DNA of 64,000 bases from NCBI GenBank assembly GCA_947598205.1, contig CANQFB010000004.1:1-64000 (forward strand), given 5' to 3'. Positions within the stretch are counted from its first letter, which is position 1; each line of letters opens with the position of its first letter. Positions 19,501 to 26,541 of this stretch are shown piece after piece. The notes under the pieces were generated by a model that was given only the letters and a program-made list of their open reading frames with translations, ran no database searches and was not told the origin of the DNA. A program made the position numbers and the translations under genes. This DNA is from an uncultured Clostridia bacterium (GTDB lineage Bacteria; Bacillota; Clostridia; Christensenellales; Borkfalkiaceae).

Positions 19501-22195
19501 CAAAGGGCTTGCCCGCCGCGATCCTGACGGATACGCCGTGGGCGGAAAGGGAAATATCCTCCTCCCCGATGCGAAGTCCGATGTCGCCGAGGTCGAAGGA
19601 GAGGCCGAGGGCCTGCAAAAGTTCCGTGCCCTTCACGGTGAGGGTGAGATCGTCCTCCTCCCCGCCGAAGCGGAAGATCGTTGCGAAGTCGAGGGAGAAG
19701 AGATCTGCCACAAGTTTGAGCGCGCCGCCGTCTTCGGGAGAGATCTCCACGAACTCCGAGACGAGCTCGACCGCCTCTTTCACGTTTGCCTTGATGCGGA
19801 GACCGTCGACGGTGAGGAAGAGTTCTCCCGCATGATAGACGATCCCGAGCTCCTTGGACGCGCCCTTATAGGAGAGCGTGAACGCCCCCTTCGCGGCGAG
19901 GTCGTGAAGATCGAGGTCGAGATCTCCCGTGACGGAGAGCGTCTCGCCCGTGTAGGAGAGGGTGGCGGAAAGATAGCCGCCCGAGAGGATCTGCGCAATG
20001 CGGGAGGCATAGGGGGCGAGGTCGGTATAGCCTTCGGGGACGAAGGTAAAGGGCGTCCCCTTCGTGAGGGTGAGGCTGACGCCGAGCGCACTCGCCGAAA
20101 TTTGTTCGGAAGCGATCTCCAGCGAGACGTCGCCGAGGTCGAAGTCGATGCCGAGCGCCTTCAAAATCTGCGTGCCGCGCAGAAGGAGACGGAGCTTGCT
20201 CTCCTCCTCCGAAGAGAGAATATTTTGCGCAAATTCGGGGGAGAGAAGAGTCCCGACCATGCCGCCGAGATCGGGCAAAGACCCGCCCTCTGCGAGCGAG
20301 CCGAGATCGAGATATTTCGCGACGAGCGCCGCCGCGTCGGCCACGCCGACTTCGAGTTTGACGCCGCCGAGATCGAGATAGACCTTCCCGCCCGAATAGG
20401 CGATGGCGACGCGCTTGGAGGCCTCGTATGCGGGGATACGCACCTCGATCTCCCCCTTCAGGGCGAACGGGGAGAGGGCGATGTCGATGCCGCCATCCAC
20501 TTCGACACCGTGGCCCTCATAGCCGAGGTCGGCATGGAGTTCTTCGGAGGTAAACAGCGCGATCAGGTCGCGGATGTGCGGGACGAGTTCGGAATACATT
20601 CCCTTCTCCTCCTCGCGGAGGGCGGGAATGGGCTCCCCGCCGAAGGCGAGATCGGCGCCGATGGAAAGCCCGTCGAGATCGAGCGCGACCGCCGCCCTTT
20701 CGAGGGTGACGTTCTTCTCCTCGTCGACATTGAAATAGAAGTCGATGGGGATCTCATAGCCGAGAAGGGGCAGTACGGAGTGGAGCTCCGCCTTCCCCTC
20801 CGAAACGATAAATTCGCCGTTTGCGAGCGCGCCGAGAAGATCGTCGGTGTTGAGGCCGCCGCTCTCCTCCCCTTCCGCCTGCGGGGAAGCGGGCGAAAGA
20901 AGATCCAGAAGCTCGGAGAGGGTGAGCGAGAGCTTGACCCCGCCGTAATTCAGATAGGCCTTGCCTCCCTCCACCCAAAGGTTGAGAGCTCCGAGGCCGA
21001 CGCGCGCTTCGATGGCGCCCACGTCGAAGGAGGAGAGATCCGTCTTGCTCAAATCGACAAAGACGGTCCCCGTCTGCTTTGCGCCGCCGATATTGAGATC
21101 GAGCTGCAAAGTAGAAGGCTCGGCAAGAAGCGGGCCGAATGCTCCCGCCAAAGCGTCGAGCGCAGTGATGGGACGGTCGAAGTCGGTATCGGGCGCATCG
21201 TCGATATAATATTGGAAATATTCCTCGTATGCGTCGGGATAAGGATTGTCCGAAGGGGTGTAAGGCTCGTAGGAATAGGTCGTGCTCCCGCCGCCCGCGC
21301 AATGCGCTTGGACGACACCATAGGCCGCCGTGTACGTCTCTTCCACCTCCGATTTGTAAGTGACCCAATTATCGTCAAAATAGAAAGAGACGGTGAGCCC
21401 GTCGAACTTGGGCGCCTCGGGGAGGCCGCCCGTAAAGATCATTTGGTTGATATAGTAGGCATTCGCCCCCTTTACGATGGAGTTGCCGTTCTCGTCGGTA
21501 TCCTCCCAAATGGCGGGGTTCATCACGAAGGTCACCTTATAGAGCCCGTCCTCCGTCTGCTCGACGGAGCTCGAGAGCACGGTCTCGGGTTCGATGACAT
21601 AGACGCTGAGCTCATAGGCGGGAAGACCGTTCACGGCCTTGAAGCCGTCTTCGCCCGAGATCGTCATGTTGCGGTAGGGCTCGCCCTCCTGCCAAGGGGT
21701 ATCGAGTTTATCATAGGTGGAGGGACCTCCCGCGGCTTCCCTCCAGAGGACGCGGTCGCGGTCCTTCACATAGCAAAATTCCCGCGCGGCGTTCACGAGA
21801 GAACTCTCGGTGATGTCGGCGCAGATGAGCATATCGTCGCGGTAGTATTTGTAGGAATGCACGTCCTGATGGACGACGGTATCGACATAGCCGGAAAATT
21901 CGCCGTACCACTCCTTTTGCTGGGCGAACTTCCAATTAAGGCGGGCGAAGATGGCGATGGGGTCGTATCCCCCTTCGTCCGAATAGACCTCCCCTTGTTC
22001 CACGGGCGTGGAGACCGAGCCGTAGGAAAGATCGACGCTGTTGCGCTCCGCCGTCTTCGTAAACGCCGCGATGAGACTGCCCGCGCCCACGCCGACCGCG
22101 ACAAAGGCCGACATTGCGGCGACGACCTTCATCGCAACGCTCATATGATTGCTTCCGACCCCCGAATATTTTGCCGGTTTCTTGTAATATCCCAT
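7514..22195 (-). CDS. Giant secreted/surface multi-repeat protein (~4893 aa) with tandem beta-rich repeats and C-terminal InlB/Listeria-Bacteroides-type repeats
   Basis: Single long ORF (7514..22246 in the track); start re-set to ATG at 22195 (MGYYKKPAKYSG...), preceded by AAAGGAGG; N-terminal hydrophobic segment MKVVAAMSAFVAVGVGAGSLIAAF; repeated Y-x-D-[IL]-x-x-Y...LYLDLDGxKIKA...GTELLxxLGxxFDLGDIGL units; C-terminal GYTFAGW-type repeats. Confidence 0.9.
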   Translation of the reverse strand: MGYYKKPAKYSGVGSNHMSVAMKVVAAMSAFVAVGVGAGSLIAAFTKTAERNSVDLSYGSVSTPVEQGEVYSDEGGYDPIAIFARLNWKFAQQKEWYGEFSGYVDTVVHQDVHSYKYYRDDMLICADITESSLVNAAREFCYVKDRDRVLWREAAGGPSTYDKLDTPWQEGEPYRNMTISGEDGFKAVNGLPAYELSVYVIEPETVLSSSVEQTEDGLYKVTFVMNPAIWEDTDENGNSIVKGANAYYINQMIFTGGLPEAPKFDGLTVSFYFDDNWVTYKSEVEETYTAAYGVVQAHCAGGGSTTYSYEPYTPSDNPYPDAYEEYFQYYIDDAPDTDFDRPITALDALAGAFGPLLAEPSTLQLDLNIGGAKQTGTVFVDLSKTDLSSFDVGAIEARVGLGALNLWVEGGKAYLNYGGVKLSLTLSELLDLLSPASPQAEGEESGGLNTDDLLGALANGEFIVSEGKAELHSVLPLLGYEIPIDFYFNVDEEKNVTLERAAVALDLDGLSIGADLAFGGEPIPALREEEKGMYSELVPHIRDLIALFTSEELHADLGYEGHGVEVDGGIDIALSPFALKGEIEVRIPAYEASKRVAIAYSGGKVYLDLGGVKLEVGVADAAALVAKYLDLGSLAEGGSLPDLGGMVGTLLSPEFAQNILSSEEESKLRLLLRGTQILKALGIDFDLGDVSLEIASEQISASALGVSLTLTKGTPFTFVPEGYTDLAPYASRIAQILSGGYLSATLSYTGETLSVTGDLDLDLHDLAAKGAFTLSYKGASKELGIVYHAGELFLTVDGLRIKANVKEAVELVSEFVEISPEDGGALKLVADLFSLDFATIFRFGGEEDDLTLTVKGTELLQALGLSFDLGDIGLRIGEEDISLSAHGVSVRIAAGKPFEYSAEGSEIVPYAKAIADIYQSGYLALGLDASFGDLAIAGKVDIDLKSFNVEAALTLASGTKSKTADILYFGGEIYLGIDNIRLKVNAQEGAELLGGLLGLGGGEEETDVLLAILSADFSKLIPELWEADGALHITLSSGELLSLFGIDFDAGDLRFAVTGEGATIKLGSILITANAGDPFTPAAEGYLDITEYLGAVSKFAGAKAVLLDVSFAGENISLGGTVSVMVDGSAAKGDLTLTYRDREGGKADHAVVLLWTKEENTVYLSIDGIKVKANIREAIGLIKELIGKKDGETGRGRERAAAADLSEEELTVLEKLLSFDLGEFLSLTENKTEEGGTLSLTVKGTELLGALGLSFGLGDIELSVNTEGEISLRAAEGKLTLTVRGGEGFAQESTEGYIDIVQYAEYLIDLFSQNTYKVAASFESGDLRIRADVSFDTAKKLARGDLILIYKEAAKEASFIYENGWFYLSLGTPLAPSYRFKAQTTGAIALLAGYLGLSGTKDVGFDSLAKALDTSLGGLLSLHETEGEEQILTVLIDGSALLKALGVKFDLGEVDLQIAENYLYASVKGFHCEVTGLKVTLPELSEDDKAGYTDLSGYLDGVVNIFKQDYLTIGVNYDEKDVRAEGSIQIALKEKKARANLTLSVNGMTFRVGVVYENGMLYIDLDGAKIKADTQKAIDLVKGLFTKEETRGRRPLYAPADLPAAASLTAEQKDKLLGILETLLSLDLDDYFKLTESNAEGADSLTLTVSGTELLQKLLKKDIALGEVTIEVQKAGGIKLSVLGATVTAKGSTEGFELFAEGDGTEKYADVLQYAKYLDQLFRSEVLALEIEELSFNAGGTEISVKGTIDIWTSGALAGGTLTLSVGGKSFTLTLYYEKAEGERVLYLSVAGLKLKASIEDVKTLIDKLKTKEPAAAAFFTVAAAAANGDLFGIAEEDGMLQLAVDGRKLTELLGSDFELQTIGLGIAEGKLGLSLSAEKFSLGAILSKSEKTATDTPEDKDDYIDIVKYIDFAVDLFRKDAFEIGLGFTKEEFTITGSASFAPKSKVASGEFTITYGTTSKHATFAYRDGTAYIALDGSNGVMKFKAKSAASVALLAAYFGFSGTDKTLTNTFTDAFQGVFTGFDSLFALSENAEKDVLTLMIDGTQLLEKLKISLGSFELGDIGVKLGKDSLALSVLGLQVTLGGTDTAPVLPTEEELAAYTDLSDYADTLAALASSEYLGISISYTSKDEAPLSVKGDVYIAVKEKNIRANVTIEKGDSSIVLGVVYTGGKLYIDLDGAKIALDAKEAVSYLEELIKGAKGRARSVRNAPMAILNEEQTDKLLSVLKDLFTLELDNFFTVEEGEGGISILLNGTGLLQKLLKKEIALGDVKLTVGKSVFGADGTVEKCGNATLEALGATIVLGRSAQFTAFSEGDGAENYTDVLQYVKWAADIFAEQAKTIELSVASGDLTVGLKLNVVKGNAFMEGVITLTYQEKHKDFNFVYENAEGMIYLDLDGIKIKAKTEDILDLFKSLFKNVSGEEADTARTRALGYAAAAILNADGMAFGAFSLTEDENVLTLTVSGEKLMGLLGEKVQSLLGGKFSLEDVGLIISQSIFKVEAEAALSGSPVSLSVAISKGEKTELGEEKKAELASYIDVFKYGRMVKKLFTESAALQADIQATIGGKEFTLTFMFKKDFTMAQGTLRLGSLDLDIIYVLKDRNGAEGEKDVVLYVKAGENVKLMANVSEVIRLIKQAKDSGEAKGRARSAAPIALTPKQEEALGKFLGLKLGDIIALTETIATEGDSLAIAIQSKELLDLLGVNFDLGKIGINISEGELKIAVGEKVKIDLYGTTRTPVLEELDDGSYHDITPIVSRVVDLIEAQAIEFAGELSFGETKLKINEGIFSWKANEEKKFYLDASLGSVNVKLRIEGQNAKLQVGSFGVEFAFSDIGDLIDAVKGLIERVKTTLADIKKNVSGEFSRDQLVGSLEGIVEVLQDLIDFLGGSKTAADAADAAKASYDMGEVQIVPAALNPEESVKESFLQFNLGEAVSIDLLDETKFDGRGFLGLKLTVTNGKKTEEERKTILTATVDTAVFTGDFPELAGDFYKLSEFIEMLGYAGDAVALVSEPNLTASVNGNVFSTNTAMYVDAYEDAGLVYNITGKMEYCSNNTFPIHLEMDGNNLWVDSDLFVHFKLFVTAGSVSDGTNTTKPDNLFIDIYIADLDPETTGTEEKKGEVSPLDFFIVISKVGDESELSDEDKKKYDPLRIYAPADEVMTILSGVAALTGLDAVDYVSDYLIRPWISGREYGEEMAARLKGLGVSLVPTILDLLLKDTNEAQKIDTIAEGGEGSDKGFDISFGDVVLSFKSSEAAEDGSTYLAMLGVTTTKDEQSGDATYKKTTDLTFEFDRNAESILPEIKADDKVFDVKGVDELLLALARTATHLATEEEVDQHIAAEGEYVRNDLFFVDGKLHLDLSIIGINIETIEINVLGLTVNFDANNQISLNAKLSYDGVYNVLAGLAGDSTIIKGDTVLDITIADGMLYMRREQTSDFGGRNNSERELLNEKIVIYRAMPLANFAKDTQTMMNNICFMFNLSEDLIKTIMNAIPSGGTTPAAPSDIGGLFYKYIDSCTYEDQGDTNGLKNLLYTLVLNGAGLTNSDSFGNITVKLGVEKGVLRSIEIPKFSIASVVNINANLGLRNPEYVWDDGYSDLTEDIAGQLKRGMDAKLQKVDWNATTYLEGQFTTVTYKLQDQVLGTQEVVFEPNTKELYATLSYPDIESFLKKNPSFRQDGYTYEWVKPNPNDFKAGMTISAQAQANTYELVFIIEKVDAEKYQVTTAELEAAGYSWDEAKGAYTKGFHWTYDPENYIDLPYITTKVGKIIGFRCPNEKLHNEDHRGLDFYNQPTVEYRAEWEYIDYTVTFDFGNGTSDKKTGHYEDPLNYPDAPERTGYTFAGWDVTVSSFTGNMTIHANYTPNTYQITLVSEYAIEDFTPRADGKYVKTINYVYDTQTDLPVNIRADGYILNGWSLTAEDTGTHFTQLPAIAENREIYAVWDIIGFDIRFVVKAADSTTGFEQEIAVKNFKYGDTLANLPEVPQKDGYTGAWDIPADYTVSGEDTIYAVYTGIHYYITEYSLYAIAGYTEVKGEFDSEGVQGSSYWKKTYEYVFGGEPHPLTLGDSKSVKGYDFMGYFTERFGQGWPITSKQIDDDMIRDIFGFNVGDGSTLDEQNVLYVYWEDNSVEVHLYSDVDFADKTGHDVDGYYKSLMKMEGDYDISGETITPNEKEIQQIGWWYNDPEKGWRMVTDVGVFRNHDNKKQATVKLFALWVTNIKVSITTLVDKNSTYDIGGNAQGGEVYPGGKSAEIYEKTGMTNPMTGIFKICGRTAEFWGMGGNWTEDTLQNGAVFNIDRGEGGSFLKTGMMSFNAVTWQDSSMHGGVIITVKFTMKDGTVAATTTWTSIVSFHTYDVRVLDENGNELKKEAVRLDYDRDEYDNAVYTRDVLEGSVLHSFSGVEIPKKEGYTGYWTINGVEITGNEKITGATEIRAAYKPNPYPVEFTSGNDFADCEDGAKNYLQSTKELAYGTKISFIADGAIVANYTVGLEGNIFAVPAMAYSGAHAEGYTGKWHLTENAAGKVTFTAVYTEKTFQYTIIFHHNDGTETVEEVPYIAHRTNTTYEVTSLKHSVTRDYYEFTGWYFDDACEKLFDKWTAMPNATLEVYAGWKAIEYTIVYESQGLDGAEFTNPNDKVWKDGVEITLKEVSYSGYAFDGWFAEDGTEVTKIDKDNAKQYIDEATSTITLYAKFHKDTVYKFQYNTTEHYGDLSCSADSARVGENITLPAYDANGLNKYDYDIEKQWYFAGWKLPNDETLYELGSVVTITADHVLDSSDDAVTITAVWKEKVVLTVNITATGKEGTKSLIGRQKDGEDVTLDVTLSGKTVKSKGTGGKGSYGIGNVAGSSDPQTLTVYLKPDQDYTITYEASSNASVNVTGNLSGTAKNENITITITAN
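7850..11350 (-). repeat. InlB B-repeat/Listeria-Bacteroides-type repeats in the giant protein
   Basis: YTVTFDFGNG...PERTGYTFAGWDVTVSSFTGNMTIHANYTPNTY, TIIFHHNDGTETVEEVPYI...YYEFTGWYFDDACEKLFDKWTAMPNATLEVYAGWKAIEYTIVY and similar. Confidence 0.8.
13700..21180 (-). repeat. About 12 tandem coding repeats of ~180-220 aa within the giant protein
   Basis: The YxD-x-x-x-Y marker recurs near 20600, 20035, 19485, 18945, 18310, 17725, 17075, 16495, 15890, 15230, 14590 and 13950. Confidence 0.85.
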
Positions 22196-22340
22196 ACCGT
22201 TTCCTCCTTTCGGACCGCAGTCACGGCCCGAAATGACGTGTGTCATATCACTTTATGACAGCATTGTACCAATTTTATGACACCGTGTCAAGGGAATGAA
22301 AGAAAAAATTCGGCATTTCAGAAAAATTTCATAAAAAAAT

Positions 22341-22356
22341 CCACCCTTAAGGGTGG
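22341..22356. terminator. Short palindromic stem-loop CCACCCTTAAGGGTGG
   Basis: Perfect 16-nt palindrome flanked by A-rich/T-rich sequence in the gap between two minus-strand genes. Confidence 0.5.
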
Positions 22357-22405
22357 AAATGCGCCTTTTCGGACGTTCGGGCGGGCAGGAAGGTATCATA
22401 AAATT

Positions 22406-24781
22406 TTATGAACCGCGGTATGACAATTTTGCGAGCGTTCCCAAGATCTCGGCGGCGTTTTGCAGAAGTTCGCCGCGGGTGAGGGCCTCTTTTTTCCCGA
22501 GCCCCCTCAAGGGCGAACCGCCCTGCACCCGCTTCCCGAGGTAATCTCCGCCCGGCATGAGGACGTTGACCCCAGCTCGGATGCGGTAGGCGTTGTTCTT
22601 TACGCGGCAAAATTCGGGGCTCTTTGCGCACTTCATCCACCAATCGGTTATAACGCACCCCCCAAACCCCCATTCCCCGCGCAAGATCCCGCGGACGAGC
22701 TCGAAATTATAGTGGGCATACACGCCGTTGACCTTGTTGTAGGAGGTCATGAGAAAATCGGGGCGGCCCTCCTTCACGCAGATCTCGAAGGCATAGAGGT
22801 AGAGCTCGCGAAGGGCGCGCTCGGAGAGACGGGAATCGTTTCTGTTTCGGTTGAATTCCTGATTGTTGCAGGCAAAATGTTTGGGGCAGGCGGAAGCGCC
22901 CCCCTTTTTCAGCCCGCGGACGGCCGCCGCGGCCATCTTCCCCGCGAGGAGCGGGTCTTCGGAAAAGTACTCGAAATTGCGCCCGCCAAGGGGGTTTCTC
23001 TGCAAATTCAAGGCGGGAGCGAGAAGGACATGGGAACCTCTTTCCGACATCTCCGTCGCGAGCATGGTATAGACCTCTTCGATGAGAGCTTCATCAAAGG
23101 CGCTTGAAAGAAGGGTTCCTATGGGGATGAGCGAACTCGGTTTCTTGAGGCGGACGCCCGAAGGGCCGTCGGTCATGGTGACGCAGGGGACGCCCCTTGC
23201 GCGAAGTTCCTCTGTCACGCCGCCCATGACGCCCGCATTGCCCGAAGCGCCCAAGGGGCTGTCCATCTTGAGGGCGCCGCGGGAGAGCGCAAAGAGCTCG
23301 CGATCGGAAAGCTGGGCCGCAAATTCTTGGGCGGAAGCCCGCCCTTCCCTCACGTCGTTAAAGAGGATGCCCCGCTCGGCCCGATCGGAAGGCTCGGGGG
23401 GAAGGCGGGAGAGGATCTCCCCCTTCAGGTCCTTTTCGGAGGGGCGCGCCCGTCGCGCATCTCCCCCCTTTCCGCATACAAGAAGAGGATATCTTGGCGC
23501 ACAATTTTGCGTGAGCTGTTCGACGATCGTCTCCTCTTCGACGATAAATCCCCCCACCATGTCTGCGGTGCGCACATCAGAACCGACGTAAATGTGATAT
23601 TCGCCGCGAAGGAGAACGAAGGCGGAACGCGCCTCGCTGAAGGTGCAGAGCGCGCGCACGGGGAGCTCGATCTCCCCCGCCTCCTCTTCGCCGGGGGCGA
23701 GGAGGGCCGTCTTTTTGAAGGCGGCGAGCACGCGGGCGGGGTTTCCGAGATCGCCCTGCGGCCTTTCGACAAAGACTTCGACGACCTCGCGCCCCGATGC
23801 TTCCCCCACGTTTTTCACGCAATATTTCAAGGTGTTTTCCGAGAGAGAGGCCTTCATCTCAAACTGCGTATAGCCGAGACCGAAGCCGAAGGGAAAGAGG
23901 ACACGCTCCTTTGCGAAGGTCTCAAAATAGCGATAGCCGAGATAGACGTCTTCCGCATACTCGCTGTAGGCCGCGTCCCCGAAGTTCTGCGCCGGGTGAT
24001 CTTCGTACTTCCTCGCGATGCAGGCGGGGAGCTTGCCGCAGGGGGAACGCTTCCCGAGGAGGAGGTCGGCGCAGGCGTTGCCCGTCTCCATGCCCCCCTG
24101 CCAAATGAGGAGAAGTGCGCCGATGGGATATTCCTCCACCCATGAAAAGTCGATGATATTGCCGATATTTAAGACGACGGCGACGCGGGAAAAGCGCCCC
24201 GTTACATCCTCGAGAAGTTTTCTCTCCCGTTTGGTGAGATAGAAACTGCCCTCGCAAAGCTCGTTCTCGCGGTCCTCGCCCGCAGCCCTGCCCAAGACGA
24301 CGACGGCGGTATCCGTCTCGGAGGCGGCCTGCGCGAGAAGCGGGGCAGGCAATTCGGCCTCGGGATAGGAATAGGGCCAATTTCCCCAACTCCCCTTCGG
24401 GGCAACATTCTTCTCCCGCCACTTCGCGTAAAACTCCTTTACGCATGAAACGAGGGGGGCATGTCCGCGTTCAAGCCCTTCCGAAATGCTTATAGCGTAC
24501 GGCCGCACCACGTCGCCGCCCGAGCCGTAGCCCGTGAAAAAGGTATCCGTCTGGACTCTTCCGAAGAGGGCAAACTTCCCCTTCAGGGGGAGCGTTCCGT
24601 CGTTTTTGAGAAGGACCGCCCCCTCGGCCGCGGCACGGCGAAGGAGGGCGGAGGTCTCTGCGGGAACGGTCGCCCCCACGGCGAGATGCGCATTCTCCTT
24701 TTGTGAAAGCGCGCTTCCCGTGAGCTTGAAAAAGATCCTCGCGGCGAAATTTTTCAGCCGATCCCTGACCGTCTTTGGCAT
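22406..24781 (-). CDS. Glycoside hydrolase family 3 protein with inverted domain order
   Basis: GH3 C-domain motifs first (EGAVLLKNDGTLPL), Fn3-like segment, then the N-domain (TDGPSGVRL, APALNLQRNPLGGRNFEYFSEDPLLAG, KHFACNNQE, GCVITDWW); start at MPKTVRDRL (ATG 24781) after GGGAGGGA, instead of 24871. Confidence 0.9.
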   Translation of the reverse strand: MPKTVRDRLKNFAARIFFKLTGSALSQKENAHLAVGATVPAETSALLRRAAAEGAVLLKNDGTLPLKGKFALFGRVQTDTFFTGYGSGGDVVRPYAISISEGLERGHAPLVSCVKEFYAKWREKNVAPKGSWGNWPYSYPEAELPAPLLAQAASETDTAVVVLGRAAGEDRENELCEGSFYLTKRERKLLEDVTGRFSRVAVVLNIGNIIDFSWVEEYPIGALLLIWQGGMETGNACADLLLGKRSPCGKLPACIARKYEDHPAQNFGDAAYSEYAEDVYLGYRYFETFAKERVLFPFGFGLGYTQFEMKASLSENTLKYCVKNVGEASGREVVEVFVERPQGDLGNPARVLAAFKKTALLAPGEEEAGEIELPVRALCTFSEARSAFVLLRGEYHIYVGSDVRTADMVGGFIVEEETIVEQLTQNCAPRYPLLVCGKGGDARRARPSEKDLKGEILSRLPPEPSDRAERGILFNDVREGRASAQEFAAQLSDRELFALSRGALKMDSPLGASGNAGVMGGVTEELRARGVPCVTMTDGPSGVRLKKPSSLIPIGTLLSSAFDEALIEEVYTMLATEMSERGSHVLLAPALNLQRNPLGGRNFEYFSEDPLLAGKMAAAAVRGLKKGGASACPKHFACNNQEFNRNRNDSRLSERALRELYLYAFEICVKEGRPDFLMTSYNKVNGVYAHYNFELVRGILRGEWGFGGCVITDWWMKCAKSPEFCRVKNNAYRIRAGVNVLMPGGDYLGKRVQGGSPLRGLGKKEALTRGELLQNAAEILGTLAKLSYRGS

Positions 24782-24897
24782 GCGGTCCCTCCCCGTTTTT
24801 TGTGTATTATAGCATGCGGAGGGAGAAGTGTCAAGGGGATACATTCGCCCTGTCTCATGCGGAGGGGGCATGGTTCGTACCCTCCCGCGGAGTGGGC

Positions 24898-25000
24898 ATC
24901 AAATGAGGTGATGCTTCGACTTCGCTCAGCATGACGTGATTTAAGAAGTAACACCCCTTCCGTCGCCAAAGGCGACACCCACCCCTCAAGGGGTGGGCAA
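24898..25000. repeat. Copy of the dispersed intergenic composite repeat
   Basis: GGTGATGCTTCGACTTCGCTCAGCATGACG followed by GTCGCCAAAGGCGACACCCACCCCTCAAGGGGTGGG. Confidence 0.65.
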
Positions 25001-25066
25001 GAGGGCATAAAATTGGTTGCATTCAAAACAAAATTATTATATAATGGGTGCAAAAGGAGAACTTTC

Positions 25067-26311
25067 ATGGAACTTTGCGAATTTTTGAAGAATTCATATA
25101 CCTGTTATCATACCGTAGAGAACGCCGCAACGATGCTCGAAGAGGCGGGCTTTACCCGCCTCAAAGAACAGGACGTTTGGCGTCTTCAGGCGGGCGGGGC
25201 GTACTTCGTCGTGCGGGGCGGAAGCATCGTGGCCTTCCGCTGTTCGGCGAAGGGCGGGAACTTCACCGTGCTCGCCTCGCATACCGATTCCCCCTGCCTG
25301 AAGATCAAGGAGAATGCCGCGGCCTTCGACGGGACTTTTTCCCGCATCAACGCGGAGGGGTACGGCGGAGGGCTTTGGTACACCTTCTTCGACCGCCCTC
25401 TCGCTCTCGCGGGAAGGATCGTGCGGGAGGAAAAAGACCGCCTCGCCGCCGAACTCTATACGAGTGATTTCCGCCTCGTTCTCCCCTCGCTCGCCATCCA
25501 CCAAAACCGCGAAGCCAACGAAAAGTTTAGCGTGAATCTTCAGACGGAACTTGCCCTCGCAGGGCTTTCTGAACGCTCGGTCGCAGACATGGTAGGCCCG
25601 TATGTTTCTTACGACCTCTTTTTGACGCCCGCCGAAGAGCCTTTTTCATGCGGGGCGGACGGGGAACTTCTCACCTCGCCGCGCCTCGACGACCTTACGG
25701 GCGTGTATGCCTCTTTGAAGGCGATCGCAGGAGCAACGCCCTCGGACAGCACTCTCGTTGCGGCCTGTTTCGAGGCGGAGGAGATCGGAAGCGGCACGCA
25801 GGGCGGCGCAGGCGGTGACTTTTTGCGGAGCGTGCTCTCCCGCATCTGCATCGCGCAGGGGAAGAGCCGCGAGGAGGAGCAGGCCGCATATACCGCCTCC
25901 CTTTTCGTCTCGATCGACAACGCCCATTCCCTTCATCCCAACCACCCCGAAAAGTGCGACCCCACCAACCGTGCGGCGATGGGCGGAGGCGTCGTCATCA
26001 AGTCTCATGCGGGCGGCGCATACACGACGGACGGCATGACTTCGGCGGCCGTGAAAAAGATCTTTTCGGATGCGGGCATCCGCTTCCAGACCTTCTATAA
26101 CCGCTCGGACGTTCGGAGCGGCTCCACCCTCGGCGCAATTTCCCTCAAGGAGGTGAGCATCCCCTCCGTCGATTTGGGAGTGGCACAGCTCGCGATGCAC
26201 TCCGCCGCCGAGACCGTCGCAAAGAGCGACGTCGAAGAGCTCGAAAAGGCCCTTGCGGCGATCTTCAAGGCGCATATTGAATTTACGGGAAATGAGGTTA
26301 TAGTGAAGTAA
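25067..26311 (+). CDS. M18 family aminopeptidase
   Basis: ASHTDSPCLKIKE, EAEEIGSGTQGG and SxDxAHSxHPN motifs; start ATG 25067 preceded by AAAGGAGA. Confidence 0.93.
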   Translation: MELCEFLKNSYTCYHTVENAATMLEEAGFTRLKEQDVWRLQAGGAYFVVRGGSIVAFRCSAKGGNFTVLASHTDSPCLKIKENAAAFDGTFSRINAEGYGGGLWYTFFDRPLALAGRIVREEKDRLAAELYTSDFRLVLPSLAIHQNREANEKFSVNLQTELALAGLSERSVADMVGPYVSYDLFLTPAEEPFSCGADGELLTSPRLDDLTGVYASLKAIAGATPSDSTLVAACFEAEEIGSGTQGGAGGDFLRSVLSRICIAQGKSREEEQAAYTASLFVSIDNAHSLHPNHPEKCDPTNRAAMGGGVVIKSHAGGAYTTDGMTSAAVKKIFSDAGIRFQTFYNRSDVRSGSTLGAISLKEVSIPSVDLGVAQLAMHSAAETVAKSDVEELEKALAAIFKAHIEFTGNEVIVK

Positions 26312-26317
26312 TACACC

Positions 26318-26440
26318 CCCTCAGTCACCTGCGGTGACAGCTCCCCCTCAAATGGGGAGCCAAGAGCGTTAATCGGAAGAACACCCCTTTCGGCGCGCAT
26401 AGGGCGCGCGCCACTTTCCCCTGAAAGGGACAGCAAGGAG
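26318..26440. repeat. Copy of the dispersed intergenic composite repeat
   Basis: CCTCAGTCACCTGCGGTGACAGCTCCCCCTCAAATGGGGAGCC and adjacent CCCCTTTCGGCGCGC...CCCCTGAAAGGG. Confidence 0.6.
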
Positions 26441-26496
26441 CGTTTCAGAATTGCAAAATTTTCCCCTGAAGGCAAGGAGCTTGGGCTCATATATGA

Positions 26497-26537
26497 AAGC
26501 CGCCCGACGTGCGAGCACGTCGGGCGGCTTCTTTTTT
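26497..26537. terminator. Terminator hairpin between convergent genes
   Basis: AAGCCGCCCGACGTGC / GCACGTCGGGCGGCTT followed by CTTTTTT. Confidence 0.85.
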
Positions 26538-26541
26538 GAGA

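Noticed and set aside
17471-22258. 1595-aa plus-strand ORF antisense to the giant gene
   Set aside because: Codons align exactly with the sense frame, so stops arise only from sense TTA/CTA/TCA codons, which are rare in this GC-biased repeat gene; translation is low-complexity E/R/D-rich with no recognisable domain
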